DNA from: Hirudinaria manillensis
Lineage: Eukaryota > Annelida > Clitellata > Hirudinida > Hirudinidae
NCBI GenBank assembly: GCA_034509925.1
Contig: CM067529.1
Span: 5,155,001-5,219,000, forward strand
Reading direction: 5' to 3'
DNA: 64,000 nucleotides
Positions 13,791 to 25,126 of this stretch are shown here, in pieces (the stretch's first letter is position 1; every line of letters starts with the position of its first letter). The notes under the pieces were generated by a model. That model made no database searches. It was not told the DNA's origin and saw nothing but the letters and a program-made list of their open reading frames with translations. The translations under genes were made by a program, and so were the position numbers.

Positions 13791-15099
13791 TTATAAGACA
13801 AATGGGATTAAAGCCTTTCTGTCCGTGGGATAATTCTTGAAGTTGTCTTTGTACCACCCATGTGTAAATAGGGCAGAAAAAGTCTGGTTAACAATGACGA
13901 ATATCATGAGAGAGTTCAAAGTCGTGTTGGCAAAAGAATGGACCATTGAAAAGCTGATGTATATGAGGATTTCCATGAGATAGTGGGGACAGGAAATCAA
14001 ATCAAAGTAGCTTCCTCTTGGTACAAAATGGTCTAAACTTTTAACTTTGCCTGCAAACATTTCAGATTAAAGTTAATCACAAATTATCTTAAGTATTAAT
14101 GCATTTTAGGTACCATTTGAATGTAATCTGAGTTTTGCAAGTATTGCATTGGCCTTGTTCTGATTATAACTTGACCAAACAAATAAGCCAATTCCAAAAA
14201 CCTGAGAATATTTCAGATTTGTGGGCACACCTGCAAGACAAATAAGATTAAAATAAAGTCTTTATGTAAATGTTGACTAGCTATTTTATGACTGACTTTT
14301 ACTTTTAATTATTGTGTTATTGTTTTAAATCATGCTAAAATATCAAAATAAAATATGTATTAGCAGACTTAAATAATAACAATAGAGCTACTAAACTATG
14401 CTGTCACTTACCTTTGCAAAGTTCTGGTGCAGATGCTCCAGACATTACCACCAGAGGAAAGGTGGTATACAACATTATTCCAACCAGAAAATGGAAAATA
14501 TTTATTGTGGAGTTTGAATAAATGCTAACCGACAGTGTTTCATAGAGTCTCCTTATATTTTGTGTCATCATAAGACATCCCAAAATTATTGGGACCAGAC
14601 AAGCTGCATTCAAATGAAAAAGTGAGCTACTATCTCATGTTAAAGGCTGTAAAAGTCACTATAAAAGTTAACAGAATTAGTATGGCCAACCGTCTGATGA
14701 TGAAGGCACATGTTTATGAGTTATAGACTGAGAAAGTAGTGTGAGAAAACTTGGATAAGAAGCACCATATAGGTAACAATAACAGGTTAACGCTGCAAAA
14801 CTGCTGTTTATGATTGTGCCGACCAAGTAAAAGTAAATAAAAGATCTAAAACAAAGTAATCGAATCATTATTGCAATGCAATAAGTCTGAAATTTGAGAA
14901 CTAGTCCAAACCTTTTTGGTATCTCCAAAAACTGCATCGGGGACCATGTTATACGTTTGTTTTTCAGCTTTCCAAACAACACAAAATCTTGAAAACACTG
15001 GGGAAGATCTCTAAAGCTTGTTAAAAGCAAGTATGCTATAACTATCGCAATAGATGCAACAATCCAGAATGCACCAAGAATGGTAATTTCCATTTCCAT
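13791..15099 (-). CDS. SRD5A3: SRD5A3-like polyprenol reductase, 5 exons
   Basis: ER-membrane enzyme that reduces the alpha-isoprene unit of polyprenol to make dolichol for N-glycosylation, in the steroid 5-alpha-reductase family. Spliced CDS (minus): 15099-14912, 14845-14691, 14603-14412, 14230-14114, 14050-13791. It has 303 residues (the human protein has 318) and phases are continuous. Family features include PKRSF near residue 62, a NIRRLYETLSVSIYS block matching the family's LRRLFECLYVSVFS, FVWSSYNQ, and the C-terminal PRGSYFDLISCPHYLMEI followed by YP..RKALIPFVL. Several strongly hydrophobic stretches fit a multi-pass protein. ATG 15099 was chosen because the frame upstream has only a non-ATG (TTG) codon. 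It is divergent from RAD51B and convergent with GCN1. Confidence 0.9.
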
Positions 15100-15414
15100 C
15101 GCCAATGACTTTGGCCGGCCTCACCATTTGGTTATAGTTATGCATATAATAAGTTTAGCTTAGAAAAGATATAATTCAAATAATTTAATTACTTATCTGT
15201 GTAAGCAAGATAATTACAAAAATAGTCTAACTTTTTAATATTATAGTTTGTATTTTTTAGTTAAACTTTATACTTTTGGTTATTTTGATGTTATTTAAAT
15301 CGCTAAATTTGGATTCCAATCTAAACTCTTCCAATCAACAGTCGGGACCACAAATCGTCCGGTTCTTATTGGAAATGGACTTCTTTCTATAGAATTTAAA
15401 AACATGGTTTGACA
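15100..15414. promoter_or_regulatory. Shared divergent promoter region SRD5A3 / RAD51B
   Basis: 315 bp separate the two start codons, which face away from each other. The sequence is AT-rich and I see no convincing TATA or Inr on either side, so core elements are not assigned. Confidence 0.55.
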
Positions 15415-17531
15415 ATGTCAAAGAAAGTTAAATTTCTAGGGTTGTCCCCACAATTAACAGAAGTACTTCTGCAACGTAATATCACGTCTTGCAAAGTAAT
15501 GTGGTTTGATTTGCTTAAAGGTTATATGCACTGGTTAAATATGAGATCTTTGTTCAGGACATACTGAATAAGAGCAACTTGGAACTGATGCTTCTGCTTC
15601 AAATAAGCATCCAGTCTGCCAATGAAATAATATACAAAGCAGGCAAAGCAACTTCCCCATGCGCAACTAACGTACTTAACTTGTTTATTTGGCTTTTTCT
15701 GCTACTAGTTTCTACCAAAACCGATGTTGCAGGCTCTCCAAATGAGTGATCAATCTGATCCAAACAGGCAAAGCCTTAAGAGCTCTTTAGAGGCTTTAGA
15801 TGGTCTACTTTCAGGGGGATTTAGAAATGGAATAATAACAGAAGTAAAACCCTTTTCTATTAATAATAATAGTCTTAGTAATTTGATTATGTCGTTAACA
15901 ATTTCATTACAGATAGCAGGTCCACCTGGTTGTGGAAAGACTCAATTTTGTTTGATGGTTGCTGTTGTTTTTGTCACTCTGGATGACAATGAAAGCAAAT
16001 CTGTAATTTTTATTGATACAGAGGGTGCTTTTGATGCCAACAGGTACCACGTTGCTGAGATTTCTTTCAAACCATTTTCATTTGCTTTTGTTAATTTAAT
16101 TTCACAGACTCCTTGAAATTGCTCAACACAAGTACCCCCACAAGTACTGCAGTTCTGAAAGCCTTCAATCTCTTTCTAAAAGAATTATTATCTATAGAGA
16201 AAAACATTTTCAAAACTTTAAGCTGAGGTACAATTTTTTTTGTATATAGGTGCATTTTTTAGAATGGCCCTTATATGATGGAAAACCTTTTTAATATTAA
16301 GTTTGTCCCTCCTGAATGATTGAATTTTGTTTAGAAGATTTAATCTCACTAAATATATTAATATTTAGAGGTTGCTTGAGGTCAGACAAGTTTCCCCAAA
16401 CAAAAATATGGTTATCAGAATATCAAAGATTTGAAAGAGTCATGTTTCTCTTTTTTCTGATCCTGATTTTCTTTTGAAGCAAAAACTTTGTTGAGTGACC
16501 TCTGAATATTGTCCAATCCTGCTCTCGTTGACCTGATTTATTTTTATATGTTGGAACTCACGTGGAAATTTTAAAAGTTCAAGAATGAGGACTGCCATAA
16601 TATTCATAAACAATCAATTAAAACAGGTTAGAAAATTTGGAAGAAGAAATTATCATACACAAGGCAGGACTTGTTATTATTGACTCAATAGCTTCTCTCA
16701 TTAGAAGAGAATTCAGTGGACATCTTGTGAGGAACATATATCAAAGGAACAAATCACTTTGCAGACAAGCATCCTTGTTAAAGTTTTTGGCTTTTGAGTA
16801 CAACTTTCCAGTTAAGTGTTCTGAACTATGCTGTTCTTTTATTGATGGAACTTTTTAATTTTAATAATTTGTTGATATTTACAGGTAATTGTTACAAATC
16901 AAATTACAACCCAGTTTAAAAGTGATTGTGCAAATACGTCAACAAGTTATTTTAAGAATAGCATGTTAGATGATAGCTTAGACAATGTTTCAACAGTTGG
17001 TGAGTCATCTTTTTGAGATTAAGAATCTGGTTAAAAGATTGAAACAAAATGATTATAATTACCATTTTATTTAAAATTGAACAAATTGCTCATTTGAACC
17101 AGTTTTTGATTTGCAATTTGTGAATTGTTTTAGGAGAGAGCAATATAGTTGTAGCTCTGGGAGCTCATTGGAGTCACTGCGTAAATGCCAGAATAGTTCT
17201 TCAGTATTCAAAGATAATGCCGAATGTCAGGGAGGTGAGAGTTTTAATGCTGCCCCTTTGCACCTCAATTTTTATTTATTAATTGATTTTCAGCTTCATC
17301 TGGTTAAATCATCACATGCCCCATATGTCAAGTTGTACTACACAGTTGAAAGTTCAGGCATTGTAATAAAAGGTAATCAAATCTTCCTTATTGATTTCAT
17401 ATGACTTACTATATCAAGCACACTTTTGACATATAGGTAATGGAGATTATTGCACAACAAGCAATTTTCCTCTAAACTTAAACACAAAGTCAGGACTGTC
17501 ATTAGACAAAGAGAGTTTTATGGAACATTGA
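15415..17531 (+). CDS. RAD51B: RAD51B-like RecA-family recombinase, 10 exons
   Basis: RAD51 paralogue. In animals RAD51B pairs with RAD51C in the BCDX2 complex that supports RAD51 filaments in homologous recombination. Exons: 15415-15495, 15558-15671, 15709-15843 (or from 15733), 15913-16043, 16108-16227, 16627-16810, 16885-16999, 17134-17234, 17294-17372, 17437-17531. It has 384 residues and phases are continuous. The N-terminus MSKKVKFLGLSPQL resembles the family's MGSKKLKRVGLSQEL. Walker A GPPGCGKT lies near residues 113-120. VIFIDTEGAFDANR follows, then the Walker B region LVIIDSIASLIRREF, and VIVTNQITTQF. The ALGAHWSHCVNARIVLQY block and the KSSHAPY segment also match. A C-terminal tail of about 30 residues (exon 10) is extra relative to the short vertebrate isoform. 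It converges on LAS1-B. Confidence 0.9.
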
Positions 17532-17913
17532 GAATGAAAATCCACATGAAAATATTGGCATAAAAGGCACGGAGAAATGTTGAATTGAGAAGGGTCATCA
17601 TGTCAATGTCTGCTGACCAGAAGAACAGATGGCAGCACTGAAGCAAAAGAGACATCTTTTAGTTCAAGGGCCAGAAGAACATATCAAGATGTACATGTGT
17701 TTAGTTTACAAACGGCCTCCAAAAAGCCTGAAATTTCTGGGATTTGCATCCATTTTTCTTAAAGTTCAGTTTTCAAATCAACAATTTGTTAGATTTCATT
17801 TGATTTTTTTCCATTAGTTTCCCTGTTTTTAGGCTGCCATATTTCTAGTATTTATTACAACAGTCTTAAATATCACATAAAATTCTGAAACTGTTACATC
17901 ATGAAATTCCTGG
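17532..17913. other. Convergent gap RAD51B / LAS1-B
   Basis: AT-rich 3' UTR space. TTTATT at 17851-17856 is AATAAA on minus, a good poly(A) signal 58 bp past the LAS1-B stop. I found no clear AATAAA for RAD51B on plus. Confidence 0.6.
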
Positions 17914-20356
17914 TCACGTGTCCAATTGATCTTCATCAATGAATCCCAAGCTGTCATCTCCATTCATACTGAAAGTTAAGCATTGTTTTAATCCATTATT
18001 AATTGTTAGGATCTGCTAGATTGAACAAAAATAAATGAATAAAATTAACCTCGTTTCATTTACATTTTGTTCACTATTTCTAAGAAGCATGCCAAAATAT
18101 CCCGAGGGATTTACGCCGAGCGGATATTTCCAGTGATTGGAATCTAAAAATCAAACAACTGAGTGAACCCCTTGGGACTTTTGTCAGAATTGGATTTGCA
18201 AACCTCTGTCGTCAAATAGGATCTTTTTTAGCAAAGATATATGATCGCATCCTTCTTCCTCCTCTGTGATGATAGAACCATCTTTTACTGTGTATGCCTC
18301 ATCCTGCTTGAGTCTTTCCAACAAGTTGTGAAAATCAATGCATTCATCCTGGCATGGGTGTTTATGTCCAGAAATACTTAGGAGGCTAAGCATGTCCGAT
18401 TGATACTTTAATAGTTCGGGGAAGAGATTGCAGAATTTGCTGAATGATTGAAATTATAACGATTTAATCAGATATGTTGACAAAATAGCATAAAAGTGAA
18501 ACAATTTACTTGACAAAAAATGGAGTGAATTTGTTTGGCTTAACTGTTCCCAAGAACAAAATTTTCTTTGCATCAAAATTTGTTTTTGTTGCAATTCTTT
18601 GTTTTCTCTGATATTCCTCTGCAAAATAAAAAAATATAATTGAAGCTCTTTCTAACAATTTATGGCAGAATCAAAATACATATAAGGTCAAGTAACAATT
18701 TCCTTCATAGATATGTGATTACATCATTTCTCTAATATCATGCCCAAAGGACAACACTAAAGATGACCAAACAATAGCAAATTTGATAGTTTCTAGTTGT
18801 AAAAGTTTAAAGCCTACCATTGCAAACAAAGCATATCCATGCAAGTATGCTCCTATCTTGATCCAATCCAACTTCTGACAATTTGCTCAACAATTTTCCC
18901 ATGAAGCCATGAATCAAGTGCCATTCAATGAGCAGGTCAAGCACTGGCCTCCACTCATCAGTGGTCTTTGTTGGCACTTTTAGTAAATCATCGCAATCAC
19001 CTTTAAATAAAAACAATAAATACTTCTATCAGAATTCATGCTTTTGAGTTCACAATGCACTCCGTGAAATAACCTGACTCGGCCAAAGGAAACACTAAAG
19101 ACTTGTCTTCGGCCAGAATTTCAAACAATGCTTTACTAAGCAAAATGGTGGATTAATATTATTGAACAACAATTTGAATAGAATTTCAAAAGTTTTAAGT
19201 TACCAATTGGCTTGTACGTGCATTTCCAATCGTTTAAGTTGGCACTTTGTTGGCATTTGTCCGTTCCTCATGCTCGTTGTCAGCTGAAAGATTTCATTGC
19301 AACAAAACATTAAAAATTAGGTTTAAAGAAAAAAGTTTAAACAAGCAAAAGTCATAAAAAGTTGAAAATACTACCTGAAAAAATTCATCGAATGATGGAT
19401 TATTTCCACTTTCATCAGGAGATTTGTGAATGGTGTGTGGTATCCAGAAGTTGATCTTTAAAGACAATTTGAATTGATTAGTTTTAATTGGTTGTCATGA
19501 GTTAATTGCAATTGATTAGCATGAATTATTATTAATTAGATTTAATTAGTCTGATGAAGAAAAACCTTAAGGAATTCAAGAGCCAAATCAACAGCATCTC
19601 TGAGGAGGTAGAGTTCTGGTGGACTCTGATGTGCAGCCTCGTGTCTCAGATCAACGATCCAAAGTGGAAGTCCTGCCTGCAGATCATAAATTCATTGCTT
19701 CATTCAATTTTTAAAAACTACTCAGATTTTAAGGCTTTTGTTTTTAGCTGCTATCAACAATTTTTAATGATATAATTCCAACAAAGTCATGCCTTTTATG
19801 CTAAATAGCAATTAAAATGCTTTAAACAAATGTTTAAAATACACGTATGTTACAAATAGAAACCTTTCTGGATATTTGTTCTAGTGGGGTCATCATTTTT
19901 CCTGTCTTGAATGTTACGAGAGTCTTTTCGACAAATCTTAACAGCAATTAAAATTATTTATTTGCAAAAAAATGTTTAACTTAAACAAATGCTAACCTTA
20001 TGACATGCATGCCATACAGGGACCTCATTTGGTAATCATTTAAATAATGATGTCGTTCATTTTTGGCATCAAACAATCTCAGAGAAAGCAGTTCCTCAGT
20101 TAACTCGGGTGCAATGGAAGAAGGATCGTCACAAGATCTGGTGTTAAAGAACAATTATTATCACAAGATCTTATGTTAAAGAGTTAATATTTTTAATGAG
20201 ACCCTATAAATCCACTAAAAATCTATGAATTCAGTCATTCATTTTCAAAAAGGTTAGGTATTGGTTTTTAATAATAACCTAAATTCCCAATGATTCCTAA
20301 TAACGTCATCATTCAGTGGTATGGTAGACGCAGAAATGGTATCTTCCATCTCTTGA
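17914..20356 (-). CDS. LAS1L: LAS1-like unit B (catalytic HEPN motif retained), 12 exons
   Basis: Las1 is the HEPN endoribonuclease that, with Grc3/NOL9, cuts ITS2 during large-subunit rRNA maturation in the nucleolus. Exons (minus): 20356-20279, 20137-19997, 19936-19864, 19676-19566, 19455-19375, 19283-19204, 19135-19074, 19000-18818, 18618-18510, 18439-18204, 18143-18050, 17968-17914. Phases are continuous. The fourth exon holds LPLWIVDLRHEAAH, matching the family core W-I-V-D-L-R-H-x-x-T-H, so the R...H pair is present with Ala in place of Thr. The end retains the family's C-terminal W-x-(Y/F)-P-L-G signature (HWKYPLGVNP). The N-terminal block is shortened compared with unit A. If this is a separate gene, the first ATG is 20349-20347. 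The first exon's acceptor is also in phase with the last exon of unit A, so A and B may be one fused protein. Confidence 0.82.
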
Positions 20357-20642
20357 CTGGAATTGAAAATTTCTCTTTGAAACTCTTAAAAATATATTAG
20401 CTATATATAAATATATATTTACTCTTAAATTATATTATATATTACATATATAATGTAAGCACCTTGTAATATTATGATGTTTATGCACATAACCATTAAC
20501 TATTTAGATTTACTTATATAGGTAATATATATATATAGATATAGGTGATCAAAACTATGAATAAGCATTTCTAAATCTAGTCAATTTATTTTATGGCATA
20601 AAATAATATTCAAATATTATTTATTTGTCATAAATATAAGAC
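20357..20642 (-). other. Spacer or intron between LAS1 units A and B
   Basis: About 285 bp of very AT-rich, partly palindromic TATATA sequence. On minus it starts GTCTTA directly after phase-2 AG of unit A and ends CAATTCCAG before phase-compatible T of unit B. It also holds the stop TAA and an AATAAA hexamer, which could end unit A as an independent gene. Confidence 0.6.
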
Positions 20643-22813
20643 CTTGGTCGTTTCTTTGTAGAAGTTGTAATTAAAGAGGCTGTAGCACAATCCAGAACAT
20701 TGGTAACAATATTATGCCATTCTACTTTCTCTGGGAATGAAGAAATTGTCATTCAAAAGGCAATCTTTGTCAGAGAGCATGTAGTCAGAATCAGAGAATA
20801 TAGAGCATGAACAAACAAAAAACAAACCAATTTTTACAATTGCAGAATTTTGATCAAATCCAATTTTAGTGGCTCTCTGACTTTCAGTTGATTCTTTGAC
20901 ATTCTCGTGACCTTTCTCCTCTAAGGTTGTAAAATCCAAGCAGTTGTTCTGCCAAGGATGATCAATTCCAAAGGCTTTTAAGAGGCTCAGCATCCGATTG
21001 CGATGCTTGAAAATTTCCGGAAACAGTCCGCAGAATTTACTTTAAAATACAAAGACGAAACAAAATGAAAGATGTCAAATGTAGTAATAATTTTAACAAC
21101 AAGTAAATGTAATATTACTCTATAAAGAAGGGAGTGAATCTGTTTGGCTTTTTCATTGCTAGCAATAATAATTTCTTGGCATTGAAGTTGAATTTGGCTG
21201 ACTTTTGCTGTTTTTTCTGTCTTCCCTCTGTTGGAAATGATTTTTGTTTAGGATGACAACAATGATGATGATTAAGAATTGTTTGATGAATGAACCATTG
21301 CAAATGAAACAAGTCCATGCAAGAATGCAACGATCCCGATCTGTTCCGAGTTCCGACAACTTGCTCAGCATGTTTTCAAGGAATCTGTGGACAAGTTGCC
21401 ACTCGATGAGTTGATCGAACATGAATTTCCAATCTTCCGAGTAACACTTTGGTATTTTCATCATGATGTCATTACCTTGAATGGATTGAATTTAATGGTT
21501 TTGTACTTGAACTACATTCATTACAATCACATGTAAATCTAAAGTTCACTTTTGCCTGGAGATGGAAATATAAGTGATTCATTTTCAGAGAGGGTCTGAA
21601 GGAAAGCATTGCTGGAAGAAAATAAAAGCCATTGAATTGCTTGCCATCATCTGACTTAAATTGCACGTTTTACCAACCAATTCGCCTGAACGTACACATC
21701 CAATTCCTGAACCTTTGCCTTAACCTCTGCAGACAATTTCTGCTTATTTGTCATTTGTCTTATGAGCTGATGATTTTGAGTAACAATAATTTGTTAATAA
21801 TATTAAATAAAGACACTAGATTTGACCCAGCAATCATTTACCTGGAAATACTCAGTAACCAACGTGTTGAATTTCTTTTTGCACTCCAAGTCATCAAGGA
21901 GGGCATATTGTGATTGTGGTATCCAATAATGGTTCTTAAATTATCCAACTCATGTTAATCTTGTATGAAATAGTTCAGAATGTGACACAAACAAACGAAT
22001 GAATTCAAAAGCCACCTTTAGGAACATCAAGGCCTGATTGACTGCTTCTCGTAAAAGCTCTAGTTCTGGTAACATTTCATACGTCAAAGTGTGTCTCAAC
22101 TCAAGAATCCATTGAGGCATGCCTGTCTTTGAGATCAGCATTTTGGTTTAATTGACAAGTGAATTAATTCAAAACCTTTTAAAGAAATCCTTACTTTTTG
22201 AGCCAAAACTCTCAATGGAATTAATGTCTTCCCATTCTGGAATGCCTCAAGAGCATAGTTTACAAATCTAAAAACCAGGTAAAAAAACATACAGTAATAA
22301 ATAATATTATATATTAACTAGCCAAACATTTATTGATAAAATGATTACCTTATTATGTAAATTCCATAAAGATTTCTCATTTCCCCATCACCCAAAAACT
22401 TCATTTGTTCATTATCTCTATCTTTTAATTTTAAGGAAAGCAGTTGCCACGTTAAATCAGGAGCTAAAGCAAGATTTTCACACGACCTGACAAGAAGATA
22501 AAATTTAAAAATATCGAGGGTTGCAAATTACAGCAATAAAATTATGGATACATTGCAGACATACTCAGTCTTAATTAAACAAATAGTCAAAATACCTTAT
22601 TTTCCAAATTAACAATCTGCCTTCCGCTATACGTTGCTTTTCTGGGTCGTCGCTAAACGCAGCTAAATAAACATTCAGCCATTCCTCTCTGGAATTTCAA
22701 AATTATATCAAAAACATTGGCTAGATTTTGTAGATGTATCCAACTGAAATTAAGCCAATAATTCACCTATTTTTCCATGGTACTATACGCTTTAAAGGTG
22801 GAACCACAGCCAT
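20621..22813 (-). CDS. LAS1L: LAS1-like unit A (HEPN His lost), 12 exons
   Basis: Second LAS1-family unit immediately upstream of unit B. Exons (minus): 22813-22767 (ATG), 22688-22596, 22486-22349, 22267-22195, 22126-22016, 21934-21842, 21766-21678, 21611-21550, 21475-21296, 21227-21119, 21039-20828, 20730-20643. Phases are continuous. The N-terminus EEWLNVYLAAF..DPEKQRI matches the family (x-EW-x5-YLF). The catalytic region reads MPQWILELRHTLTY: residues R128 and H129 are present, but the position of the catalytic His is Tyr133. Exon sizes mirror unit B (73/73, 111/111, 62/62, 109/109 bp), so the pair arose by tandem duplication. The last exon either reads through to TAA 20623-20621, which overlaps an AATAAA, giving a separate 438-residue protein, or splices from 20643 into unit B, giving a fused 865-residue protein. 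The donor after 21550 could alternatively be a GC donor at 21555. Confidence 0.82.
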
Positions 22814-25126
22814 TTGGTGATACTTTTAAATCGTAAATTTTAACCGAATCGTGGTTCTCGTATTATCGCTCAGTTTCAAGCAACTGTAAACAGTAAACAA
22901 ATGGAATGCAAAGAAAGACGACTGAATTTTTGAGAAACACATTAATAACAGCAACATTAATAACTGACCATGGGAAGAACACTTTAACCGTACAATAAAG
23001 GGTTTCTTAATTGAACTAAAATGTAATAAAACAAATACATATCAAACAATCGTATTTTCTTGCCAATTACTAATTAGTTGAACTTCGTCGTGGACTACTT
23101 AGAATTAAATGACCTTGCTGCACTCTATTCTTTAAATGCTTCACTAGTTCTATCCGTTTATGACCATCAATAGCGATATATAAGCGGATCGAAGGGAGAC
23201 AATGTATCCTCAACGATTTATACCCCTGCTAGGAGTGATAGATTTGAATATTTAACGTTCATTTCCCTGCGAAGATTTAACTTCAGTTCCATCAAAATCC
23301 ATTCCACCTCCATAAACCGAAGTATTCTAGATCCTCCAGTGAGTTTGCAGGAAATTGTTTGGGAGTCTTACGCAACAGCCGGAGAATCACATATTTTGCA
23401 TCAGCCTAACTGATTACAGAATACGAAAGCAGTCATTGTTTTTGACATTTTGTGGGACGGACAAATTACTGCTATTTCCTTTCAAGAGCTCTCTCGTGAC
23501 CAAAGGCTGAAATATGTAAAATGATTAAGTTGTGATATATAAATACCTGACCTACTATAATAGATTCATTCATGACATTCACGAATGTAATTGTTGAAGT
23601 ACTTGACAATAACTTTATTCAGCAGATCAATTAGCAACTTTTTTTTTTTACAAAATATCGTACTATTTTCCCACTCGAAGCTTCCGTTTTGTTCTTTTTT
23701 CTAAATCAACGATTTTGTAGGGAGTGATCGCAAGGCACTTGAGATAAGTTAGCTCCCCGAGGGCGTAACACGTAACACACGATAATTCGTGGTTTGGACT
23801 GGAGACAATTTTTTGCTTCAAACATCGCTTAGTTGTTGTAAATGTTACGCAACTTAAAGAAGTTCTAACATTTTTTCATTTCATTTCACATCAGAAAGCA
23901 TCAATCGAATGAACGTAAAATGTGATCCTTTTAAGATTAAACTTTTAAGGTTAAATTGAGCATAATTAACGTGAATAATGATCATTTTCTATTTCAATAA
24001 ATTCTGGAAACATCTTAGATTGTTGATACGGCCATCTTTAGTACCTTTTAATGAGAATTAAGCTGAGTTTTATCGTGATCACATTTATGCTCAGCATTTA
24101 TTGCAACCACCGTAAACCTACTAACTGGATTTAATTCTACGAATTAAGCTATTCATTTAACTCTATTTGCCTGTCTAATGCAAGCAATCAATTTGTCTCA
24201 AGAGTTTAAACAAATCATTACAAAATATTCAAAAAGTGAAATTATGTTCCTTTCTGCAACTATTAAAGAGAAAATGGATTCAATTTGTGGACAAAGGGTG
24301 TCCGTCCCCGCTTACGATAGATCACTGCACGTGATATGCAAATTTGTGTTTGAGGCGTTAATGAAGGCTATTAGCCGATCACTACATGATGGGTGGTCAG
24401 AGGCACAAACAAACCCCAGGGTCGAGTCGATACTTGGCCCTGAGCTAATTTGAGCCCGAACGGATACATTTTCTCTTTAGAGAAAACAGAAGAAAGTGAG
24501 GCTTAGGATGCAGGAAGTCGGAGAGACTTTCATTGGACGAAGCAGTTTGCAAAAAGATGACAAAATGGTCAAAGGAAAGTGACATCCGCAAAGATGGTCA
24601 TAAAACGCCTAAAGGGTCTTTAAAGAGAGAGAGAGGGGGAAGTGAGGGAGCAAATTACAAACTGTTAAGTGATTGTGTCTTTCATTAAATGATAGCATTT
24701 AGATAAATATCTCTGAGATTTATTTTTAGACCTTGGCACTTTGCTGATTTTTATAAACGGTTTGCTGGTAACTGTTACTCCCGCATGAGGAACGGCATAA
24801 GGGAGCTTTGATGGCGACCTATTCGGGGGATATGGGCTCCCTGTTAGACTCCACAAGACGGCCCACTTAACTTCTGCTAACAACTTCATTTGCATTCCTA
24901 ATCACACGACCGACAAGGCAAATGACCGACGGGACGACGTTGTCGTCTACAGTTGTACGAAAAAAGAATCGTTGCTTTAAATTTTAATGGAAACATAAAA
25001 ATCATAACAAATAACTGTTCGAACATTTGTACACAATACTAGTAATTACAGTAATGTCGCGATGGGAAGATGTAACGTTGGCGGTTTAAAGTGGTGCTAA
25101 AACGAGTGAAAATGACAATTCTGATC
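22814..25126. other. Intergenic region between LAS1-A and the POU gene
   Basis: 2.3 kb without a supported gene. It includes the 5' region of LAS1-A and the 3' flank of the POU gene. Octamer-type sequences occur at 24336-24343 (ATGCAAAT) and 24888-24895 (ATTTGCAT), with a short GA-rich run near 24626-24640. Short ORFs here have no family match I recognise. Confidence 0.5.

Noticed and set aside
16637..16858. Independent 73-codon gene
   Set aside because: It is RAD51B exon 6 read through its GTTAAG donor into the intron.
23060..23560. Possible tRNA or small RNA gene
   Set aside because: No consistent cloverleaf, and no A or B box pair could be assembled by eye.
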